From assembly GCA_013400975.1 (NCBI GenBank), contig WBMZ01010276.1, forward strand, positions 36,187-100,186: 64,000 nucleotides of DNA, given 5' to 3'. This DNA is from Atrichornis clamosus (Eukaryota > Chordata > Aves > Passeriformes > Menuridae). Each line of letters starts with the position of its first letter. The stretch's first letter is position 1. Shown in pieces: positions 25,801 through 37,500 of the stretch. Below the pieces are notes generated by a model. That model was given only the letters and a program-made list of their open reading frames with translations, did no database searches and had not been told where the DNA came from. The translations under genes were made by a program, and so were the position numbers.

Positions 25801-28190
25801 AGAAAATTCCAAATTTAAAATGTATTCTAGCTTTATTACCTTTAAATAGATCAATCTATTTTATTGCCAACTATAATTGTTAAGGCTCATCTGCCTTCAG
25901 ATACTAAATCAACTTAATGGTAATAGTTTTTTACTGTGTACAATTCTGTAAGTTTCAACACTGAACAGAGAGCTTTATCCTCCATGTATCCTTTTTTTTT
26001 GAAAGTGAGATACTCACTTCCTTGAAATGTAAAAGGTTGGGCTGAGACCCTGAAGGAAAATTGCCCTTAAAACTCAGAAGCATTCACAGGATCCAAACTT
26101 ATTTAAATATGACTTGGGAAGTTAGGTATTCTCAATTATTTAAAAAAATCTGGATTTGGAGGTGTTAAGCATAGTTCTTATGGTAAAGTGTATAAAGCTG
26201 CTTTCATTCACCTTTGGAATAGGTAACAAACATGCTTAATATTTGGAAAAAAATGTTGGGTTTTGTGAGGGTAGTAAGGGCTAAATACTTTTTTTTCAGA
26301 CTTTATTTGAGCCAGCACTGTTTATATAAGCATTTTGGTCTATCAATAAGAAAAAGGAGAAATACTTGCACACAGTTGTAATATTAGCAACATAAAACTT
26401 GAGTTGATCTGTATAAAATCTTATGTGCAAAACCTGATAAATTATTAATATTTCCTATCCATTAAAATAGAAATCTGCAACTGAATGGCAGATGAACCCA
26501 TTCACCTATTATATTGCAGTGTGATTCAGATAGCAGCCAGTTTTGCCAACTGAGCCAAAGCTTCAAGGTTTAGAACACCTCTGTTCTCCTCGAGTATTCC
26601 TCAAGTGCTCCACAGAAAGCCTGGAAGCCTCAGACGGTGTTGAAATGGCTATCTGCACTTTAGCAGTTCTAGTGTGGAAAAGGGCCTCTTGGACATTCAG
26701 TCATACTATTCGAGTGAAAAGTTGAGTCTGTAATGAAAAAATAGCATCTCCTGCAGTATTTCTTTCACTCTGGGGAGCAGTGAACAAATGCAAGTGTTGA
26801 AGTTACAGCCCCACCAAAGGTCAAGGCTTCAGCTTGTCAGTCTGAAGCTTTTCATTTCTTCTAGGGTGGATTGATAGCTCAGAATTACTGTTTGAAGACT
26901 GTCATAATCACTTCATAAGCACTTAATTTGGATCCTGGAGGTTGGTAAGAGGTATTGGCCACTACGTGCTACCTGAGTCAGGCCCATTTCACAGAGCAAT
27001 TCTTCAAGATATCTTTGGACACAAACAGCTGTAACAAATCTGGTTGTTGAGTGCTGACAGCCTGCTGCTTCTTCCATTTCCATGCTAACCATGCATATGA
27101 TAACTCATCCAAAAACATATCTCACAATTTTGCACTGTCAGACTCAGTGGATTGATAGGGACTGTGTGCTGTCAACCTGTGGTATCTCTGATTTTCACAT
27201 ACTGCAGAGAAACACCAAAACTGAACAAAGTAAATAATAAAATATCCAAGAATTAAAGTTTTTACAGCTGTGGATTGTGGTGGTCTTATCTTAAGACATC
27301 TTCAAAGACGGTCTTTAGGTGATTACTGCAATGAGAATATTACATTAATATTTGTGACATGGAAGGCAGACACTAATTCACAGGAATGGATTGTGGGAAT
27401 TCCCTCTCATCAGTTTACCAAGAATTTACAAGCCATTTTTCTGGGTTAAAATTTTGTGACAAGCCTGCTCTTCTGTACTGATCTCAAGTGTCAACTTGCT
27501 GCTGTCAGTGATTATCAGCAACCTTTACTGCTGCTTGGTTTGTTTAGGTTTAGTATTTGGTGTTATCAGCCTACTGAATCGACAAATCTGATAGATGTTG
27601 TGTCTGTGCTTGCTGCAGCCATAGATAACCACAGTCTCTTACTCAAGGGGAGATCACTCTGTCACAATATTTCATTCTGTTCAACCAGTTTTCACTGGAA
27701 AGGGAGAAGTTTCCAATATTTAACTCAGCATAACATGTTCCCAGTTAATAAAGGGTCCAATTTGATGCCATGCTGCAGGCTTATTGCAGCATAATCTTTG
27801 TTTATTGTTTTCAGTCATTTTGCAAAGTCTGCATGAAACAGCCTTTTCACTTGCAAAGTGACTGGAAATCTTTACAAGATAATAAAAGGAAATTTAAGTT
27901 GAGTGTTGTTAAATGGAGGTTATTGACCAATGCCTTCAGGCCTGGGATGGAAACTGACACAGGATTCTTGCTTCATCCCTCTGGGTTCTCTTTTTCCATC
28001 CTGGAAAAGTATCCTAAATTCATTCCTACACTGATCCTGACCACGAAAGCTTCTCCATGGTGGCAGTTGCAGTTAATACGTTTGTTCTCTAAATGGAAGT
28101 GTTTGTTACAAAATGCTGGAATAACCTCTAAATTTCACACAAACAGATTGGTGTTTTCACTTTCCTCTGGAAGGAGAATGCCTCTCTGCA
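19881..28190. other. Intergenic, no gene seen
   Basis: No protein family was recognised in either strand. Points noted inside are a GT microsatellite (21274-21292), a small CpG-rich patch (about 21650-21910), an exon-like open segment (about 24482-24571) and an A/C-rich simple stretch (about 25600-25640). Open frames on either strand are short and unsupported. Confidence 0.6.
21274..21292. repeat. GT dinucleotide microsatellite
   Basis: This is an uninterrupted (TG)n run of about nine units. Confidence 0.9.
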
Positions 28191-28932
28191 GGTCTCAGGC
28201 TGCAGGGCATGCCTGGGGCCCCTCACTGGGCCTGGGCATTGGGAGACAGTCTCAAAGCAGGCAGGACATGGGTACTTGTGGAGGATCTGTGCTGCCAAGT
28301 AAGGGAACTGTGGGAGACAGTCATAAGAGCATGCCAGTACCCAATACCCTGGGCTGCACCCAAAGCAGCGTGGGCAGCGGGGCCAGGGAGAGGATTCTGC
28401 CCCTCTGCTCTGCTCTGGTGAGACCCCACCTGCAGTGCTGCATCCAGCTCTAGGGGCCCCAGCACAGGAAGGACATGGACCTGTTGGAGCGAGTCCAGAG
28501 AAGGGCCTCAGAGATCAGAAGGATGAAGCACCTGTTCTATGAAGGCAGACTTAGAGAGTAGGGATTGTTCGGCCCGAAGCAGAGAAGGCTCTGGGGAGAC
28601 TTCCAGCCTTTCAGTACTTAAAGAGGGCCTACCAGAATGCTGGAGAGGGATTTTCACAAGAGAATGTAGTAAAAGTACAAGAGAGAATGGCTTTAAACTG
28701 AAGGAGTGTGGATTTAAATTAAACACTAGGAAGAAATTCTTTATTGTGCGGGTGGTGAGGCACTGGAACAGGTTGTCCAGAGATGTTCCTTTCCTGGAAA
28801 CATTGAAAGCTAGGTTGGATGGACCTTTGAGCAACTGAGTCTAGTGGAAGGTATCTCTGCCCATGTCAGGGAGATTGGAATTAGATGATCTTCAAGATCC
28901 CTTCCAACCCAAACTGTGATTCTATGATTTGA
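28190..28932 (+). mobile_element. CR1 LINE fragment with intact 3' end
   Basis: The 5'-truncated copy carries the C-terminal CR1 ORF2. One frame gives LGCTQSSVGSGARERILPLC and SALVRPHLQCCIQL before a stop. After frameshifts come NGFKLKECGFKLNTRKKFF and RHWNRLSRDVPFLETLKARL. The non-coding tail has gatcttcaagatcccttcca and ends in tgtgattctatgatt, the CR1 terminal octamer-type repeat. Stops and shifts mean it cannot encode an active protein. The 5' limit is uncertain because sequence upstream of about 28300 is not clearly CR1. Confidence 0.9.
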
Positions 28933-29169
28933 ATTCTTGGTGGTTTCCAGTTGGTCATACTCCTTGAGTACAAGCTAACATCTGTGTTTTCTCTCCATGA
29001 GAGAGGTCACAGTTCCTATGTGTAATTTCCCAAACTTTCATTTCTCTCTCTCACGTGTTGCTGTTTCTTCTGCATTTATGGAACATTATATTCAATCAGA
29101 ACTATGAAATGCTGATGTGAGAGAAACTTGCAAGTGGGTGGACAAAGACCTGTTACAGCCCAGTTCTGT

Positions 29170-29350
29170 GATTCTGTGTGGGCAAGGGAAATATCATTGC
29201 GAGTGGAGAATCTCAAGTGCTGCAGAGCAGTGGTGGAATCTCTGTTGCTGGAGATTTTTGGAATGCACCTGAATTGGACCTTAAGGAACCTGATCTAACT
29301 TTTGAAGTTAGCCTCAAGAGGCTAAGAGATAATGTAGATGTAGGGAGAAT
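29170..29350 (+). mobile_element. CR1 3'-region remnant
   Basis: The segment tggaatctctgttgctggag and then ggaacctgatctaacttttg resemble the CR1 3' untranslated region, where a short 'Leu-Asp-Gly' coding end is followed by a conserved leader to the octamer tail. The match is patchy and the tail is missing. Confidence 0.5.
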
Positions 29351-29479
29351 GTGTATGACTGAGCATATGGCTGAGCATATTTCCTGTCAGCTGCCATCAC
29401 TGCTGTGGGGGAAGTGGTCAAGGCTGACTAAGGCAACTCTGTCAGGGTTTTCAAGAGTCTACCTCCTAAAGTGAGGAAG

Positions 29480-32350
29480 TAGGAATCACTGCTGTTTCAA
29501 ACAAGTAAAGGGCCAGCTTTTCTTAACAAGTCTTTTCTATTCTTTTACTCTCTTCGGAGTTCATTTCCATCAAGAGTTACATAGAATATAGTTCATAGTC
29601 TTTTTTTGCAGTGTGGTGCACACTAGAATGTTTTTGGAGTTCACCCTTTAGTCTTCAAAATTTTGTATATTTAAATGTGCGCTTTAATTTTGTTCTGTAT
29701 TTCTCCCAACATGCAAGGGATTTAGTGAATTCAAATTATTAACAAATATTAGCAGTCAGGTATTTTTTTTTTCAGCTTGCATGCTAGGCATTAGCACTAT
29801 TCATTTTAAAATGGTTGAGATAACAATCTCTCTCCTTGTAGCACATTACTTTATTTAGCCTGTACAGCCCCCTTTTCTCTCAGACAGTCAAGTTGCACGC
29901 CATGGGAGTTTTTAATGCCGATAAATAATAAAATTGAAACACTGACCAATTTCTTTGTTGCCGTGGTAAGTTTAGCTTTGAAAAATATTCTCAGATTTAA
30001 ATAGGTACGTGCAGATTTTTCATGACATTTTGGTTAGAAGTATGTATTAACCAGAAAATGATAGGCTCCATGGGCTTTAAAAGGAAATACACATAATCAT
30101 TTTGAATTGTACTCAAGCTGAACTGTGAAATCAGTTTGATTTTATATTATAAAGAAAATAATACACATTATTTTAATTTTATAGTTGAATGTAATTATTT
30201 TATATTTATAGCTATAGTTAATAAAATATTTCATTACAGTCAGGCTTTTAGTTTACTGTTCAGAAGATGTTATCTCACCATATGTTCTTCCAGAAACACT
30301 CAAAGGTGTTTAAACTAGTGGTTCCCTTTCCAACATTACTTTTTTTCCATAGTGAAAGCAAGGCAACATTGGGAATTCCAAGTTGAAAGACCTCCTTCTC
30401 TGGAGGTCTCTAGTCCAACCTCCTGCTCAGAGAACTCCTTCTACAGTCAGCACTACTTTGGGTTAGCTGTGGCACAGGCCTTCTCTCTCAAAAACTGCTA
30501 AGGACAGAGTAGGATATGTGTCTACACATACATCAGTATAATTTTTAAAAGTTTAGATTTCCATTTCAAATTAGGTTTTATATTTCCATTTCAAATTCTA
30601 GAACTATTACAGTTATACAGAGTGTATTAATGTAAGAGAGTAGAAGATGATCTCTTTCTAATAAATTGTGTTTCAATTTCAGAAAGTTTCACCCTTTTGG
30701 TGATGTTCTAACAAACTGTTCAGGATCTAAATCCTTTTGAAATCAGCAAGCATCAGGGGAAAAGAGCAGACCTAGATGCAGTCAGAGTGACCTGCTTTAG
30801 GATCAGCAGAAACTTTCCATTCAAGTACATTTCTACTACAGAGTGCTGATGCACTGAAGGTGGAACACCCTGTGGAAATTTGTCAACACTAATAAAGCTT
30901 TCAAATAAGATTAAATATCTTTCTTCCTTCTTTCTGACCAGTTTGTCTGCCAGCCTCTGCTCCTCAGCAGGTCACCCACAGGCTGCTGTAACACAAGGCT
31001 TCTAGATTCCCTTTGGAACCAAAGTGACGTGTAGCAGTGTTTCACTTCCATCAGATTTTCCTTTAGCCTCTTGACATTTCATCCTCTCTGCTGGACGGAT
31101 TTGTTTCAAGGTTTGCAGACAAGCTGCAATTGCTTTCCAGACCAGGCCTTGATTAAAGCTTCTGTAGGCAGATTTACTCTACTACATCTGTGAAATCAAT
31201 GGAAAGGGTGAGGGGAGCCGCTTTCCTGTAGTTTGTGGTGTTCTGCCTCTTCTCAGGCATAGAATAAGCACTGGAAAAATTGTGCAAGATGGGATGTCGA
31301 ATGATCCTTGAGTATACTAAACTGTTCAGGGTATAGGTACTATTTTAGGGTATAATTCTAAGTCTTTGAAACAGGAGACATTTTAGAACACAAAGAAAAA
31401 TTGTGCTTTTAAGCATGTTATTTAGTTAACAAGCAAGAAGCAAATTGATTTATGAGCGTCTGCAATATTTCGGTGTGTCTATACTGCTTAATGTATGATT
31501 TCTTGCCTGTCTTACCAATGAGAAGAAAGGTTCGTGACTGAAGGTCTCATTATATATACATTCTATAGTTTGAATATTTAAATATTTCCACAGTGTCTTG
31601 ATTTATGTAAAGAACTGGTCTTAAAAGTATTGCTTATTTTTGGGGAACATGTTTTCTTAGTGTCTTTGTACCTCCTGATTTTCTTCTCTTTCCTGGCAAT
31701 TTTACTTTAAATTTTGTAGTATTCCATTCTTAATATGTACTGGTGCTTGTACTGTATAATAATACATTTTCTCTACTTAAAAAATAGTAGTTATTGAAGA
31801 ATAATCAGCTGTTACCATCTCTTGCTAAACTAGAAAACATTAACAGAGAACATGGATGATGGTTCAGAAATTGCCCCTTTTACTTCACTGCAAAGGGGAA
31901 AATAGTAAGTATATTAAATGAATACAAGTGAAGTTTTTACAATGGAAATGATAAAAGCTTTTTTTGGTAGTAAGATGAGAAAGATGTGTGACAACAAATG
32001 GTGTGACAGTCTGTTATTAGCACGTCAATGCTTGCAAACTTATTTCTGGTATTTGGGCAATGTGATTTCCTTGGATGAAATTACTCCTGGTACTGTATGT
32101 AGAAGTAACTTTTCTGGTTTAATTAAATGCAGACTTCTGAGTCATTGGACACCTTCTTGACAAATTCCAGTTTATACCCAGATCTCCTTTTCACAACAGA
32201 TTTCTTTGTAAATTTTCATATCATACTATCTGAAAATATTTACAGGGAAACATCACACGGGAAGGAAGCAGAGACTGTGGCTGTGGTTACAGGCAGAGAT
32301 ATGGGTTCTCATGACATCAAAAGGACTATAATGGCACTATGAGGATGTTT
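29480..32350. other. Intergenic, mostly unique
   Basis: This is AT-rich unique sequence with one short CR1 remnant near 30.4 kb. No coding exon, RNA gene or other repeat was recognised. Confidence 0.6.
30385..30500 (-). mobile_element. CR1 3'-end remnant, reverse strand
   Basis: The phrase ctctagtccaacctcctgct is the reverse complement of the conserved CR1 3' segment that precedes the octamer tail. The surrounding 100 bases fit loosely. It is short and old. Confidence 0.6.
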
Positions 32351-33063
32351 GGGAGTAGTCAGCACAGATTTATGAAGGGGAAATAGTGTCTGACAGTCTG
32401 ACACAATTTGATGGCTGGCTTGGCAGGTGAGGGGAGAGCATTGGATGTTGTTTATCTTGAGTTCAGAAAGACTTTCAACATTGCTTCCTATAACATTCCT
32501 CTTGGACAAGCTGATGAAGTATAGGGTAGACAGCAGACAGTGATTGAAAAGTAGCTGAACTGCTGGGCTCAGACTGTTGCCAAAGGCAGCACAAAGCCCA
32601 GCTGGAGGCCAGGCAGTAGTGGTGTGCCTCAGGGGCCAAACCGGGTCTGGTCATGCTTAACATCATGAATGACCTGGAGGATGGGGCAGTGCACTCTCAG
32701 CACACTGATGGATAATGCGCAACCAGGCCAGGGAGGTGAGTGATTAGTTAACAAGTTGAATGTGCTGCCTTTCACGGGGTGCGTGACAAGCTGGAGCAGG
32801 AAGTCAGAAGGGATCTCATGAAGTTTAACAAGGGGAAATGCTGAGTCCTGCACATGGGGAGGAATAGACCCATGAAGTTTAACAGCAGAAAATACAAAAG
32901 TCTTGAACACCAGGAGGAACAACCCCATGCACCAGCATGAGCTGAGGGCTCAGTGGCTGATGAGCATCTCTGCAGCCAAAGGCCTGGGAGTCCTGATGGA
33001 GAACAAGATGAACATGAGACAGCAGTACGCCTGTGTGGCACAGGCTGCATTAGGAAAGCAGTT
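32350..33063 (+). mobile_element. Degraded CR1 LINE, RT to C-terminal region
   Basis: + strand translations give scattered CR1 ORF2 pieces: LVMLNIMNDLEDGAV (about 32650-32690), LMKFNKGKC (about 32817-32842), RRNNPMHQHELRAQ and KGLGVLMENKMNM (about 32905-33020). Frames change repeatedly. The 'MKFN' motif appears twice (32817 and 32874), an internal duplication. The copy stops abruptly where an opposite-strand CR1 begins at about 33064. Confidence 0.8.
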
Positions 33064-34145
33064 TCACAGAATCACAGAAGAAGCTGAGTTAGAAGGGACC
33101 CACAAGGATCATCGAGTCCAAGTCCTGGCCCTGCACAGGACCATCCCCAAGAGTCACACCATGTGCCTGAGAATGTTGTTCAAACACTTTTTGAACTCTG
33201 TCAGTGCTGTGACCACTTCCCTGGGGAGCCTGTTCCAGCGCCCAGCCATTCTCTGGGAGAAGAACTTTTTCTAATATTNGGTCCTGTTACACCACAGAGA
33301 TCAGTGTCTGCCCCTTCTCTTCCCTGCATGGGGAAGTTGTAACTGCACTGAGGTCTCCCCTCAGTCTCCTCTTCTCCAGGCTGAACAGACCAAGTGACCT
33401 CAGCTGCTCCTCATACAACTTCCCCTCAAGGCCCTCCACCATCCTAGTGGCCCTCCTTTGGATGCTGTCTAATAGCTTCATGTCTTTCTTATATCGTGGC
33501 ACCCAAAACTGCCCCCAGCACTCGAGGTGAAGCCGCCCCAGAGCAGAGCAGAGCGGGACAATCCCTCCCTTGCCCGGCTGGCGATGCTGTGCCTGATGCC
33601 CCACAGGACAGGGCTGGCCCTCCTGGCTGCCAGGGCACTGCTGACTCAGATTCAACTTGCCACTGATCAGGACCCCCAGGTCCCTTTCCATGGCACTGCT
33701 TTCCAGCATCTCATTCCCCAGTCTGTCCGTACATCCAGGGTTGCCCTGGCTCTTATCCTTATTGAACTTCATATGGTTGGTGATTTCCCAACCCTCTAAT
33801 TTATCAAGGTCTCTCTGCAGGGCCTCCCTGTCTTCTGCAGGGCCTCCCTGTCTTCAAGGGAGTTGACAGCTCCTCCCAGGTTTGAATCCTCTGGGAACTT
33901 GCTCAGTATCCCTTCCAGTCCTGCATCCAGGTCCTTAATGAAGATGTTGAAGAGCACAGGGCTGAGGATGGGGCCCTGTGGACCCCCACAGGTGAAGGTC
34001 ACCAGTCTGATTCACTACAACCCTTTGCGCCTGACCTGTTTCCAGCAGGTCAAGGAAGGTGATCAGCACTGGTGAGACACGTCGGGCCTGCTCTCCCTGG
34101 TTTTGGGCTCCTCAATGCAGAAGAGCAGGACAAAGGGTTGCATGT
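33064..34145 (-). mobile_element. CR1 LINE on reverse strand, 3' end at 33064
   Basis: Read on the - strand, it has GPILSPVLFNIFIKDLDAGL (RT palm, 33796-34002). After a frameshift come [38 protein letters not shown] and [13 protein letters not shown] (33287-33772). The 3' tail is the reverse of cacagaatcacagaa at 33064-33082. A 20-bp tandem duplication at 33815-33854 breaks the reading frame. One unresolved base is at 33279. Stops make it inactive. It meets another CR1 tail-to-interior at its left end. Confidence 0.93.
33815..33854. repeat. 20-bp perfect tandem duplication within CR1
   Basis: The unit ctgcagggcctccctgtctt is present at 33815-33834 and again at 33835-33854. Twenty is not a multiple of three, so on the - strand it shifts the CR1 frame directly after the EDREALQ motif. 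Confidence 0.95.
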
Positions 34146-34547
34146 CCAGCAAGGGGTCACAGAGCATGTCTTATAATAACAACAAAATAGTATCTGATTT
34201 ACATTAAATTTGTTTGTTTTGCTTGCTTTTATGAACTGGTTTTGTTTATTACTTGTTTTGATCTATTTATTTAGTTTCTAATTTAACTTGCAAAATAAAT
34301 TTTATTATGTAAAAAAATAACATCTCAAGCCAAAGCAAGAGATATAAGTAGAAATAACTGTGATTTTGGTTTTAACCTGTGTTCTTCTGAGAACTGTTTT
34401 GAATGAGAAGTATGATATTCCCTCATTTTTTTTATTTTCAAAAAATGGTGAAAGACTTCAGTGTTTTTAAAAGTGAAGAGGATTGGCATGCCTTAAGAAC
34501 TACCATCACATAATCTGTAAAACCTGAAGCAGATGACAGAAAATTAG

Positions 34548-34595
34548 ATTTTATTATGAGCTGTTATTATGTCAAGATTGAGCTCATAATAAAAT
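34548..34595. repeat. Perfect 15-bp inverted repeat (hairpin, 18-nt loop)
   Basis: The left arm attttattatgagct (34548-34562) and the right arm agctcataataaaat (34581-34595) are exact reverse complements. Confidence 0.9.
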
Positions 34596-37500
34596 AATAA
34601 TGAAAGTAGATACTTCATATTTTTGATATATAGTTTAACAATTTTAAATCATATAAAAATACTGGTTTCCTTGGATGTCTGTGTTGGAAAAGCATTTCAG
34701 GGAAAGATAGGGTAGAGTCAGGATAATCAGAGGTGTAGCAGACTCTTAAATGTACTTTCCACACTAAGCAAATAAACCCCAAGTTTGTTGTGCCCTAAAG
34801 CCAAGTGTTAAGCTTTAAGTATGCCTTCAGGTGGCAGCTAACAAGGAGCTGCACAGTTCAGCCAAGACACAGGCTCCTACAGGCACAGCTCAAGCTTATC
34901 ACAAGTGACTCTTTGGCCTCCGCTGTCTCACCCCAGGTCAACAAATAAAGTGAATCCTAAGTTAAGTGACCTGCTTCTGGCAATACTCACTGTCTAAGCA
35001 TCACACTCTACTGAAAATGTTTGAATTAAAAGGTCCAAACATAAATGTTTTATAAACTGTGTGAAGAACCTTGTCCTAAAGAAACAACCTGTTTTGTTCA
35101 TTTGTGATGAATTGCTGCAGACTGGCCCCTTTACAGCTGCATGTTTACACAAAGAATGTAGCAAAATTAAAGTGCCATCATAGTTCTCTTCATTTTGTGC
35201 TAGAAAAACCTGACTTGGTATCTGTTTAAGTACCCTGCAGTGGTATAAGTTTTGCAGTCTGTCTCTTCTTCATGATAAGCATACAAAAAATAGATTAAAC
35301 CTCTGCTTTTCTGGAAATAGAAAGCTTCATGATCTCTGAGACTTTCCTCTCCCTCTCTGGGTGCCTGTGGACTTGCCTGCTCAATCTAAAATCTGTGGAA
35401 AAATTGCCACTGTTTTATGGTGATAGTGGGGAGTGGCTGGTGGATGCAATTGTGCTTCCACCTTCATTTACACAAGTACCACTCCTGGATACAGGGTACA
35501 AAGGGAGCCAGAAGGAAAGAAGGGATCCTCTCTGAGACCCTCAGCAAGCCACCATGATGGTATCAGCATTTGGAAACAGCAGCTGAGCTGTGACATGCCG
35601 GCATTTTGAACTCAATTCCTCTCACAATACACTATTTGTGTCTTCTCAGCTTTCTAATTCCACACAAGTAATTATGAATTTGGTTTTGAGTGAATTGATG
35701 GCAGATAGTCAGGCCTTAGGAGAGTGAGAAAGACCATGTAGGGCTGTGTTTGATTATGCCTCATCTAAGTACTAAAATGTTAGCTGAATTGCTTCAGAAG
35801 TGTTAGAGGGGCACAAATGAAGCACAAGGAGAAAAACATATGAAGCAGAAATACAGATGACAGACAGCAAAGGCTCAGAAACACCTCAAGAGGATGTGTG
35901 TGTGTAAAAGAAGCAGCAGACCTCTCTGTTACTGACTTATTTGTGCAAAACAATGCTTTACACATTCTTGAATTTCTGGAAAGGTGCTATTTTTCTTGCT
36001 AGTTCCTCCCATAATCAGTCGACCAGAAGAAGCCTGTTGATGTCTGAGCCTGTCTCAGTTTTTCAATTTTCTTTAGTCTGGTATCATTTTCCTACAGAAA
36101 ATTACTGAACCTTGTTATGCTTCACTTCATAGACACTGTCTCTTCTGTGCTACTTTTTCACATCTCTCCCAGAGGTGATGACGTGAAAGAAGCTTCAAAG
36201 CAATAGGAAGACGGAGATCTTGGAATAAAAGTAGAAGCTGTTGCAGAATACGAGTTTATTTAGTATTGTTTATTTAGTGTATAAATGAAATTCATAAAGC
36301 TATCTTCACTCATATGGCACTTTTTTCAAACAAGATGATCTGTAAGTTGTTGGAGACAGTCTAGTTTACCTGGTAGTTTCATGAGAGATTTTCCCAGCCT
36401 GAGAATTAACACAAAATCCCTCACATTTAATTTTACATTCAGTTGCCTTTCTCCTTAAATTAATAATTTATTTGGATGACTTACATTTTGGAATAAGCTT
36501 ATCCCTACACACAGAGAATTTAGCAAAGTACAATATGTGTATTTGTATTAATGGGATGATTCACTGGCAGGATTTTCTGTCTAGTGCCAGAGTTCTCTAT
36601 CTCCAGTGATTATTTCTGTCATCACATGCTTTGCTTATTTATTTTTTGGCTGACCTTTTGTAGGCATCATCTTTCGTTATTAAGTGTTAGTCAGGAAAAT
36701 CCTGACTTGTAAACTGCATGCTCCTTCAGTGCTTACAAGCCATCAGCCGTTGATGAAAAACAGAGAAAACATGAAAGAATGGCCTTCTGAGTAAGGCTTT
36801 TGTACAGGATTCAGAAAACCTGTTTTAATTTGTGGTTCTGCCACACACTGCTTTTGTGGCCTCTGGAGAACTGTGTAGGCTGAGAATCCAAGCTGTGTAA
36901 ACATGATAGTGATAATTTCTCCACTTTATATTTACCTTGTTCTTGCATATGATCCTTTTCAGAAAATGCTACGTTTTACTACATTTGCACAATGTAGAAC
37001 AGTGGTCCGTGGGCTCCTTTGAGTCCACAGCAACAAAAAGGACAGTGTTAGAAGCAGCAAATCAACCCTCTTTTTACATACATGTTCAGTGGAAAACAAG
37101 AAGTGGGTCAGCCATGTCTTATCCTGCAGGTATGGCATTGATGTCCTGTAAAGTTGTACATACCAACAATTTCTGCTTTCCTATCATTTATCCAGAGATG
37201 GCTCTAAGACTCACAGAAAGATAATGTAGAAAACTTTTCTTCATCAGACTCAATCACCCATAAATATTGGTGTAATAGATTTGCATCTGAACTTGCAATC
37301 CTTTTTTAACTCTTCGTCAGGGATATCATACTGTTCCCTGAACCAGGACAATGTTGTAAGCATGTGGAATGAGTGGGTGGCTGGCATGTGGAAGGTGCAC
37401 CAGTTTGGAGAGAGTGCTTAGAAGGTTTACATGCATTTCCTGAAAGTTATGTCCAGTGCCAGAAATCCAAGTTGCAAGAATTATCAGGTTTATTGAGAAT

